A DNA stretch of 64,000 nucleotides from assembly GCA_932521035.1 (NCBI GenBank), contig OW051492.1, positions 5,704,001 through 5,768,000 of the forward strand, written 5' to 3'. Made by a program: the position numbers and the translations under genes. Source of the stretch: Oscheius dolichura (Eukaryota > Nematoda > Chromadorea > Rhabditida > Rhabditidae). Shown here piece after piece: positions 40,201 to 52,200 of the stretch (position 1 is the stretch's first letter; every line of letters begins with the position of its first letter). The notes under the pieces were generated by a model that ran no database searches, had not been told where the DNA came from, and saw only the letters and a program-made list of their open reading frames with translations.

Positions 40201-43200
40201 GATCTGATTGCCCGACTACAGAAAGCTGAAGAATTGCTAAAGGTTTGTTATTGTCTCTATTTGATCCATAATAATTGTCATTTTTCAGCAACGTCGCGCA
40301 GCTGCCGAAGATGTACTTGACAAGCAGAAGGCCATTGAAGACTTGCATAAGAAGACCGTTCCTGCACAGTCACGCCTGGCCAAATTGATCGCAGAAGCTG
40401 ACAGTCTACTAAATGATCCTGAAGGAGTTCCATCACAATATCAACCACTTGGAGATGAACTTCGCAAAGAGATCTCTATTGCCCAGGATATCGTTAGTGG
40501 ACCAATTCCTGTTGCTGATGACGAGACTCTACGCTCTCTGGAGAATGCCATCAAGGCTGCTGAAGATCTGGTACCAATTCTATGGGACAGAGCTGCCTAT
40601 TGGGAAGAATTCGTCACAGCTCGAAATGAGACAGATGCTGAATTGGAAAGACTGCGCCAGCCATTGGAGGACGTACTGAACAAGCCTCGAAGAAATGTCA
40701 ACGAAGCTGAGAACGATCTTCGTAATCTAACTGCTGCCAAAGGCACCTCGGACATTCTGGCTGATAAGATTCGCAATCTGCAACGGCTCTCTGAACTACT
40801 TCATCCATTGGAGAACGCTTATGCTGATGTACGCTTCTATGATGTGGACGCCGAACAGACAGAAAAGCAGTATGATGACATTCTCAACGAGCTGGCTGCC
40901 GAAATTGATGATGACAAGGTTCTTCACGATTCTGCCAACCACGTCAAACAGGAGCTTGCCGATCTACAGCAGATGCTTGGTCAGCCTTTGAGCAAGGATT
41001 CAATTGCTAACATTGAACAACATCAATTACCTGCTCTCAAGGCTCAAGTGCAAATGTTGAAGGAGAGAAATGACAATGCCAGAGATGGACGCAAGCACGT
41101 GGCTCCGGATTCAGATCTACTAACTGGAGTCGAAGATGATCTTGCTAGAATGGATGCTCTCCTTGCTGATGCCAAGCAGAATGCCGATCAAATGGAAAAT
41201 GATGAGATGCTGATGATTGTGACGATGAAGCTCACCCAGCTGCAAGAACTGCCTCTGGAACAACTCTCTGAAGAACAACTACAACAGTTGGACAACGAAA
41301 TTGGACAGCTGAAGGATGCTGATCAGCTACGAGAAAAGGTGGCTGCTCTCCAGAAAGCTAAAGAAGATCAGAAACATGCTCTGGATGAAGCCAACAAGAA
41401 GCTGCAAGAGATTGAACATGAAATTGCCGATCTCGTTCCCATCCCAGCTGCTGCTCCATCAGGAAAAGGCAAAAAAGGCAAAGGAAAGAAACAACAGCCT
41501 GCTACTGCTGAAGAAGATGCTGCTACTCTAGCTGATCGTCTTCATAAGGCCAACGAATTATCCGATCGTCTGCTGGCTCTAACACCCATTCCTGATGCGG
41601 CTCGAGTTGATGAGGCTCGCAAGAAGATCGATGACATTACTGACAAGACCAAATCCGATCTTGAGAAGAAGACAGCCGAAGAAGCCGAAGTCAAGAAGGC
41701 CACCGATGCTCTTGATGAGTTGGAGAAGACCCTTGCCGCCGTCGAATCGAACATTCTGGCTGCACCAACTGATGATCTGGAGAAGCTGACCGCTCTCAAG
41801 AGGGACTCAATTCCTACTGTTGCTGGCAAACTTGAAGCCGTTGGAGATGTACCTGCTGATCTGAAGGATCGTAAAGATCACTTGGCCCAGAAGTGCGCCG
41901 ATGTCAACAAGGTACTTGATGAGAAGCTACAGAAGGCTTTGGATGACCAAGAGAAGACCAATGTCGTCAGTGGCATACTGGATGACAAGAAGAAACAACT
42001 GGATACCATTGCCGAGAAGCTGCAATCTGAACAACCATTGGCTGATGTTGACAACGAGCTACAGCAACTGAAACAGATCACTGATGAAATCAATCATTTG
42101 GCTGATCAACTTGAGAATGCTCCACAACAACTTGCCCGTGCTGCTAATGACATCAAGCAAAAGGCTAAGGAGCTCGCTTCACCGCTTGAAAAGGCCGTTC
42201 CCAAAGAGAAGGAGCTACGAGATGACAACAAGAACCTCAAGGACCAACTGGAGAACATCTCTGCTGCTCTCAATCAGATCCATGACCACGCTCCTGAGAC
42301 TCAACTGCCAGTTGTTGAACAAATTGTTCATGACCTTGCTAAGCTACAGGATGCCGTGAAACAGCATGAGGACGCCGTTGAACATCATAGCCCTCTTGTT
42401 TCGGATTCTGATTTGGACAAGAATTTGGCTCAAAATCTGCCTGAATTGCTGAGAAAAGCTGAAGAAGAGAAGAAGACTCTGAATGAAGCTGTCCAAGTGA
42501 ACACCATTGCTCCTGAAATCAAACTCATCAGTGCCGAACTCCAACAGCGACCAGAGCAAATTCCCGAAAATCTGGATGAACAACAAGCTGCTCTGGAGGA
42601 TCTTGGAGCCAGAAAGGCCCGACTTGAAGCTCTGATGCAAAACATCCCTGAAGGAGCACAAGGAGATGAACTTCGTGAGAAGAGTCAATGGGATCTATCT
42701 CGTCTGAAGGACCTTCTGAACCAGCTGGGAGCCAAGGTTGGTGACAAGCTAGCTGCTCTGGCTGCGTTCAATACCAGCCGCAAGGATGCCGAAGAGAATC
42801 TTCTGGCTATTACCTCAAGACCTGAAACTGGCAAAACGCCTGAAGAAGTCATCGAACAGCTCAAACGAGATGAAGACGCTCTGGAAAAACTACGTCTATC
42901 AGTTGCTAACACCGACAGAGATGCCCTCGATGAGCCTCAGGCTAAAGAGTACGATGATCTGATTGCCCGACTACAGAAAGCTGAAGAATTGCTAAAGGTT
43001 TGTTATTGTCTCTATTTGATCCATAATAATTGTCATTTTTCAGCAACGTCGCGCAGCTGCCGAAGATGTACTTGACAAGCAGAAGGCCATTGAAGACTTG
43101 CATAAGAAGACCGTTCCTGCACAGTCACGCCTGGCCAAATTGATCGCAGAAGCTGACAGTCTACTAAATGATCCTGAAGGAGTTCCATCACAATATCAAC

Positions 43201-46200
43201 CACTTGGAGATGAACTTCGCAAAGAGATCTCTATTGCCCAGGATATCGTTAGTGGACCAATTCCTGTTGCTGATGACGAGACTCTACGCTCTCTGGAGAA
43301 TGCCATCAAGGCTGCTGAAGATCTGGTACCAATTCTATGGGACAGAGCTGCCTATTGGGAAGAATTCGTCACAGCTCGAAATGAGACAGATGCTGAATTG
43401 GAAAGACTGCGCCAGCCATTGGAGGACGTACTGAACAAGCCTCGAAGAAATGTCAACGAAGCTGAGAACGATCTTCGTAATCTAACTGCTGCCAAAGGCA
43501 CCTCGGACATTCTGGCTGATAAGATTCGCAATCTGCAACGGCTCTCTGAACTACTTCATCCATTGGAGAACGCTTATGCTGATGTACGCTTCTATGATGT
43601 GGACGCCGAACAGACAGAAAAGCAGTATGATGACATTCTCAACGAGCTGGCTGCCGAAATTGATGATGACAAGGTTCTTCACGATTCTGCCAACCACGTC
43701 AAACAGGAGCTTGCCGATCTACAGCAGATGCTTGGTCAGCCTTTGAGCAAGGATTCAATTGCTAACATTGAACAACATCAATTACCTGCTCTCAAGGCTC
43801 AAGTGCAAATGTTGAAGGAGAGAAATGACAATGCCAGAGATGGACGCAAGCACGTGGCTCCGGATTCAGATCTACTAACTGGAGTCGAAGATGATCTTGC
43901 TAGAATGGATGCTCTCCTTGCTGATGCCAAGCAGAATGCCGATCAAATGGAAAATGATGAGATGCTGATGATTGTGACGATGAAGCTCACCCAGCTGCAA
44001 GAACTGCCTCTGGAACAACTCTCTGAAGAACAACTACAACAGTTGGACAACGAAATTGGACAGCTGAAGGATGCTGATCAGCTACGAGAAAAGGTGGCTG
44101 CTCTCCAGAAAGCTAAAGAAGATCAGAAACATGCTCTGGATGAAGCCAACAAGAAGCTGCAAGAGATTGAACATGAAATTGCCGATCTCGTTCCCATCCC
44201 AGCTGCTGCTCCATCAGGAAAAGGCAAAAAAGGCAAAGGAAAGAAACAACAGCCTGCTACTGCTGAAGAAGATGCTGCTACTCTAGCTGATCGTCTTCAT
44301 AAGGCCAACGAATTATCCGATCGTCTGCTGGCTCTAACACCCATTCCTGATGCGGCTCGAGTTGATGAGGCTCGCAAGAAGATCGATGACATTACTGACA
44401 AGACCAAATCCGATCTTGAGAAGAAGACAGCCGAAGAAGCCGAAGTCAAGAAGGCCACCGATGCTCTTGATGAGTTGGAGAAGACCCTTGCCGCCGTCGA
44501 ATCGAACATTCTGGCTGCACCAACTGATGATCTGGAGAAGCTGACCGCTCTCAAGAGGGACTCAATTCCTACTGTTGCTGGCAAACTTGAAGCCGTTGGA
44601 GATGTACCTGCTGATCTGAAGGATCGTAAAGATCACTTGGCCCAGAAGTGCGCCGATGTCAACAAGGTACTTGATGAGAAGCTACAGAAGGCTTTGGATG
44701 ACCAAGAGAAGACCAATGTCGTCAGTGGCATACTGGATGACAAGAAGAAACAACTGGATACCATTGCCGAGAAGCTGCAATCTGAACAACCATTGGCTGA
44801 TGTTGACAACGAGCTACAGCAACTGAAACAGATCACTGATGAAATCAATCATTTGGCTGATCAACTTGAGAATGCTCCACAACAACTTGCCCGTGCTGCT
44901 AATGACATCAAGCAAAAGGCTAAGGAGCTCGCTTCACCGCTTGAAAAGGCCGTTCCCAAAGAGAAGGAGCTACGAGATGACAACAAGAACCTCAAGGACC
45001 AACTGGAGAACATCTCTGCTGCTCTCAATCAGATCCATGACCACGCTCCTGAGACTCAACTGCCAGTTGTTGAACAAATTGTTCATGACCTTGCTAAGCT
45101 ACAGGATGCCGTGAAACAGCATGAGGACGCCGTTGAACATCATAGCCCTCTTGTTTCGGATTCTGATTTGGACAAGAATTTGGCTCAAAATCTGCCTGAA
45201 TTGCTGAGAAAAGCTGAAGAAGAGAAGAAGACTCTGAATGAAGCTGTCCAAGTGAACACCATTGCTCCTGAAATCAAACTCATCAGTGCCGAACTCCAAC
45301 AGCGACCAGAGCAAATTCCCGAAAATCTGGATGAACAACAAGCTGCTCTGGAGGATCTTGGAGCCAGAAAGGCCCGACTTGAAGCTCTGATGCAAAACAT
45401 CCCTGAAGGAGCACAAGGAGATGAACTTCGTGAGAAGAGTCAATGGGATCTATCTCGTCTGAAGGACCTTCTGAACCAGCTGGGAGCCAAGGTTGGTGAC
45501 AAGCTAGCTGCTCTGGCTGCGTTCAATACCAGCCGCAAGGATGCCGAAGAGAATCTTCTGGCTATTACCTCAAGACCTGAAACTGGCAAAACGCCTGAAG
45601 AAGTCATCGAACAGCTCAAACGAGATGAAGACGCTCTGGAAAAACTACGTCTATCAGTTGCTAACACCGACAGAGATGCCCTCGATGAGCCTCAGGCTAA
45701 AGAGTACGATGATCTGATTGCCCGACTACAGAAAGCTGAAGAATTGCTAAAGGTTTGTTATTGTCTCTATTTGATCCATAATAATTGTCATTTTTCAGCA
45801 ACGTCGCGCAGCTGCCGAAGATGTACTTGACAAGCAGAAGGCCATTGAAGACTTGCATAAGAAGACCGTTCCTGCACAGTCACGCCTGGCCAAATTGATC
45901 GCAGAAGCTGACAGTCTACTAAATGATCCTGAAGGAGTTCCATCACAATATCAACCACTTGGAGATGAACTTCGCAAAGAGATCTCTATTGCCCAGGATA
46001 TCGTTAGTGGACCAATTCCTGTTGCTGATGACGAGACTCTACGCTCTCTGGAGAATGCCATCAAGGCTGCTGAAGATCTGGTACCAATTCTATGGGACAG
46101 AGCTGCCTATTGGGAAGAATTCGTCACAGCTCGAAATGAGACAGATGCTGAATTGGAAAGACTGCGCCAGCCATTGGAGGACGTACTGAACAAGCCTCGA

Positions 46201-49200
46201 AGAAATGTCAACGAAGCTGAGAACGATCTTCGTAATCTAACTGCTGCCAAAGGCACCTCGGACATTCTGGCTGATAAGATTCGCAATCTGCAACGGCTCT
46301 CTGAACTACTTCATCCATTGGAGAACGCTTATGCTGATGTACGCTTCTATGATGTGGACGCCGAACAGACAGAAAAGCAGTATGATGACATTCTCAACGA
46401 GCTGGCTGCCGAAATTGATGATGACAAGGTTCTTCACGATTCTGCCAACCACGTCAAACAGGAGCTTGCCGATCTACAGCAGATGCTTGGTCAGCCTTTG
46501 AGCAAGGATTCAATTGCTAACATTGAACAACATCAATTACCTGCTCTCAAGGCTCAAGTGCAAATGTTGAAGGAGAGAAATGACAATGCCAGAGATGGAC
46601 GCAAGCACGTGGCTCCGGATTCAGATCTACTAACTGGAGTCGAAGATGATCTTGCTAGAATGGATGCTCTCCTTGCTGATGCCAAGCAGAATGCCGATCA
46701 AATGGAAAATGATGAGATGCTGATGATTGTGACGATGAAGCTCACCCAGCTGCAAGAACTGCCTCTGGAACAACTCTCTGAAGAACAACTACAACAGTTG
46801 GACAACGAAATTGGACAGCTGAAGGATGCTGATCAGCTACGAGAAAAGGTGGCTGCTCTCCAGAAAGCTAAAGAAGATCAGAAACATGCTCTGGATGAAG
46901 CCAACAAGAAGCTGCAAGAGATTGAACATGAAATTGCCGATCTCGTTCCCATCCCAGCTGCTGCTCCATCAGGAAAAGGCAAAAAAGGCAAAGGAAAGAA
47001 ACAACAGCCTGCTACTGCTGAAGAAGATGCTGCTACTCTAGCTGATCGTCTTCATAAGGCCAACGAATTATCCGATCGTCTGCTGGCTCTAACACCCATT
47101 CCTGATGCGGCTCGAGTTGATGAGGCTCGCAAGAAGATCGATGACATTACTGACAAGACCAAATCCGATCTTGAGAAGAAGACAGCCGAAGAAGCCGAAG
47201 TCAAGAAGGCCACCGATGCTCTTGATGAGTTGGAGAAGACCCTTGCCGCCGTCGAATCGAACATTCTGGCTGCACCAACTGATGATCTGGAGAAGCTGAC
47301 CGCTCTCAAGAGGGACTCAATTCCTACTGTTGCTGGCAAACTTGAAGCCGTTGGAGATGTACCTGCTGATCTGAAGGATCGTAAAGATCACTTGGCCCAG
47401 AAGTGCGCCGATGTCAACAAGGTACTTGATGAGAAGCTACAGAAGGCTTTGGATGACCAAGAGAAGACCAATGTCGTCAGTGGCATACTGGATGACAAGA
47501 AGAAACAACTGGATACCATTGCCGAGAAGCTGCAATCTGAACAACCATTGGCTGATGTTGACAACGAGCTACAGCAACTGAAACAGATCACTGATGAAAT
47601 CAATCATTTGGCTGATCAACTTGAGAATGCTCCACAACAACTTGCCCGTGCTGCTAATGACATCAAGCAAAAGGCTAAGGAGCTCGCTTCACCGCTTGAA
47701 AAGGCCGTTCCCAAAGAGAAGGAGCTACGAGATGACAACAAGAACCTCAAGGACCAACTGGAGAACATCTCTGCTGCTCTCAATCAGATCCATGACCACG
47801 CTCCTGAGACTCAACTGCCAGTTGTTGAACAAATTGTTCATGACCTTGCTAAGCTACAGGATGCCGTGAAACAGCATGAGGACGCCGTTGAACATCATAG
47901 CCCTCTTGTTTCGGATTCTGATTTGGACAAGAATTTGGCTCAAAATCTGCCTGAATTGCTGAGAAAAGCTGAAGAAGAGAAGAAGACTCTGAATGAAGCT
48001 GTCCAAGTGAACACCATTGCTCCTGAAATCAAACTCATCAGTGCCGAACTCCAACAGCGACCAGAGCAAATTCCCGAAAATCTGGATGAACAACAAGCTG
48101 CTCTGGAGGATCTTGGAGCCAGAAAGGCCCGACTTGAAGCTCTGATGCAAAACATCCCTGAAGGAGCACAAGGAGATGAACTTCGTGAGAAGAGTCAATG
48201 GGATCTATCTCGTCTGAAGGACCTTCTGAACCAGCTGGGAGCCAAGGTTGGTGACAAGCTAGCTGCTCTGGCTGCGTTCAATACCAGCCGCAAGGATGCC
48301 GAAGAGAATCTTCTGGCTATTACCTCAAGACCTGAAACTGGCAAAACGCCTGAAGAAGTCATCGAACAGCTCAAACGAGATGAAGACGCTCTGGAAAAAC
48401 TACGTCTATCAGTTGCTAACACCGACAGAGATGCCCTCGATGAGCCTCAGGCTAAAGAGTACGATGATCTGATTGCCCGACTACAGAAAGCTGAAGAATT
48501 GCTAAAGGTTTGTTATTGTCTCTATTTGATCCATAATAATTGTCATTTTTCAGCAACGTCGCGCAGCTGCCGAAGATGTACTTGACAAGCAGAAGGCCAT
48601 TGAAGACTTGCATAAGAAGACCGTTCCTGCACAGTCACGCCTGGCCAAATTGATCGCAGAAGCTGACAGTCTACTAAATGATCCTGAAGGAGTTCCATCA
48701 CAATATCAACCACTTGGAGATGAACTTCGCAAAGAGATCTCTATTGCCCAGGATATCGTTAGTGGACCAATTCCTGTTGCTGATGACGAGACTCTACGCT
48801 CTCTGGAGAATGCCATCAAGGCTGCTGAAGATCTGGTACCAATTCTATGGGACAGAGCTGCCTATTGGGAAGAATTCGTCACAGCTCGAAATGAGACAGA
48901 TGCTGAATTGGAAAGACTGCGCCAGCCATTGGAGGACGTACTGAACAAGCCTCGAAGAAATGTCAACGAAGCTGAGAACGATCTTCGTAATCTAACTGCT
49001 GCCAAAGGCACCTCGGACATTCTGGCTGATAAGATTCGCAATCTGCAACGGCTCTCTGAACTACTTCATCCATTGGAGAACGCTTATGCTGATGTACGCT
49101 TCTATGATGTGGACGCCGAACAGACAGAAAAGCAGTATGATGACATTCTCAACGAGCTGGCTGCCGAAATTGATGATGACAAGGTTCTTCACGATTCTGC

Positions 49201-52200
49201 CAACCACGTCAAACAGGAGCTTGCCGATCTACAGCAGATGCTTGGTCAGCCTTTGAGCAAGGATTCAATTGCTAACATTGAACAACATCAATTACCTGCT
49301 CTCAAGGCTCAAGTGCAAATGTTGAAGGAGAGAAATGACAATGCCAGAGATGGACGCAAGCACGTGGCTCCGGATTCAGATCTACTAACTGGAGTCGAAG
49401 ATGATCTTGCTAGAATGGATGCTCTCCTTGCTGATGCCAAGCAGAATGCCGATCAAATGGAAAATGATGAGATGCTGATGATTGTGACGATGAAGCTCAC
49501 CCAGCTGCAAGAACTGCCTCTGGAACAACTCTCTGAAGAACAACTACAACAGTTGGACAACGAAATTGGACAGCTGAAGGATGCTGATCAGCTACGAGAA
49601 AAGGTGGCTGCTCTCCAGAAAGCTAAAGAAGATCAGAAACATGCTCTGGATGAAGCCAACAAGAAGCTGCAAGAGATTGAACATGAAATTGCCGATCTCG
49701 TTCCCATCCCAGCTGCTGCTCCATCAGGAAAAGGCAAAAAAGGCAAAGGAAAGAAACAACAGCCTGCTACTGCTGAAGAAGATGCTGCTACTCTAGCTGA
49801 TCGTCTTCATAAGGCCAACGAATTATCCGATCGTCTGCTGGCTCTAACACCCATTCCTGATGCGGCTCGAGTTGATGAGGCTCGCAAGAAGATCGATGAC
49901 ATTACTGACAAGACCAAATCCGATCTTGAGAAGAAGACAGCCGAAGAAGCCGAAGTCAAGAAGGCCACCGATGCTCTTGATGAGTTGGAGAAGACCCTTG
50001 CCGCCGTCGAATCGAACATTCTGGCTGCACCAACTGATGATCTGGAGAAGCTGACCGCTCTCAAGAGGGACTCAATTCCTACTGTTGCTGGCAAACTTGA
50101 AGCCGTTGGAGATGTACCTGCTGATCTGAAGGATCGTAAAGATCACTTGGCCCAGAAGTGCGCCGATGTCAACAAGGTACTTGATGAGAAGCTACAGAAG
50201 GCTTTGGATGACCAAGAGAAGACCAATGTCGTCAGTGGCATACTGGATGACAAGAAGAAACAACTGGATACCATTGCCGAGAAGCTGCAATCTGAACAAC
50301 CATTGGCTGATGTTGACAACGAGCTACAGCAACTGAAACAGATCACTGATGAAATCAATCATTTGGCTGATCAACTTGAGAATGCTCCACAACAACTTGC
50401 CCGTGCTGCTAATGACATCAAGCAAAAGGCTAAGGAGCTCGCTTCACCGCTTGAAAAGGCCGTTCCCAAAGAGAAGGAGCTACGAGATGACAACAAGAAC
50501 CTCAAGGACCAACTGGAGAACATCTCTGCTGCTCTCAATCAGATCCATGACCACGCTCCTGAGACTCAACTGCCAGTTGTTGAACAAATTGTTCATGACC
50601 TTGCTAAGCTACAGGATGCCGTGAAACAGCATGAGGACGCCGTTGAACATCATAGCCCTCTTGTTTCGGATTCTGATTTGGACAAGAATTTGGCTCAAAA
50701 TCTGCCTGAATTGCTGAGAAAAGCTGAAGAAGAGAAGAAGACTCTGAATGAAGCTGTCCAAGTGAACACCATTGCTCCTGAAATCAAACTCATCAGTGCC
50801 GAACTCCAACAGCGACCAGAGCAAATTCCCGAAAATCTGGATGAACAACAAGCTGCTCTGGAGGATCTTGGAGCCAGAAAGGCCCGACTTGAAGCTCTGA
50901 TGCAAAACATCCCTGAAGGAGCACAAGGAGATGAACTTCGTGAGAAGAGTCAATGGGATCTATCTCGTCTGAAGGACCTTCTGAACCAGCTGGGAGCCAA
51001 GGTTGGTGACAAGCTAGCTGCTCTGGCTGCGTTCAATACCAGCCGCAAGGATGCCGAAGAGAATCTTCTGGCTATTACCTCAAGACCTGAAACTGGCAAA
51101 ACGCCTGAAGAAGTCATCGAACAGCTCAAACGAGATGAAGACGCTCTGGAAAAACTACGTCTATCAGTTGCTAACACCGACAGAGATGCCCTCGATGAGC
51201 CTCAGGCTAAAGAGTACGATGATCTGATTGCCCGACTACAGAAAGCTGAAGAATTGCTAAAGGTTTGTTATTGTCTCTATTTGATCCATAATAATTGTCA
51301 TTTTTCAGCAACGTCGCGCAGCTGCCGAAGATGTACTTGACAAGCAGAAGGCCATTGAAGACTTGCATAAGAAGACCGTTCCTGCACAGTCACGCCTGGC
51401 CAAATTGATCGCAGAAGCTGACAGTCTACTAAATGATCCTGAAGGAGTTCCATCACAATATCAACCACTTGGAGATGAACTTCGCAAAGAGATCTCTATT
51501 GCCCAGGATATCGTTAGTGGACCAATTCCTGTTGCTGATGACGAGACTCTACGCTCTCTGGAGAATGCCATCAAGGCTGCTGAAGATCTGGTACCAATTC
51601 TATGGGACAGAGCTGCCTATTGGGAAGAATTCGTCACAGCTCGAAATGAGACAGATGCTGAATTGGAAAGACTGCGCCAGCCATTGGAGGACGTACTGAA
51701 CAAGCCTCGAAGAAATGTCAACGAAGCTGAGAACGATCTTCGTAATCTAACTGCTGCCAAAGGCACCTCGGACATTCTGGCTGATAAGATTCGCAATCTG
51801 CAACGGCTCTCTGAACTACTTCATCCATTGGAGAACGCTTATGCTGATGTACGCTTCTATGATGTGGACGCCGAACAGACAGAAAAGCAGTATGATGACA
51901 TTCTCAACGAGCTGGCTGCCGAAATTGATGATGACAAGGTTCTTCACGATTCTGCCAACCACGTCAAACAGGAGCTTGCCGATCTACAGCAGATGCTTGG
52001 TCAGCCTTTGAGCAAGGATTCAATTGCTAACATTGAACAACATCAATTACCTGCTCTCAAGGCTCAAGTGCAAATGTTGAAGGAGAGAAATGACAATGCC
52101 AGAGATGGACGCAAGCACGTGGCTCCGGATTCAGATCTACTAACTGGAGTCGAAGATGATCTTGCTAGAATGGATGCTCTCCTTGCTGATGCCAAGCAGA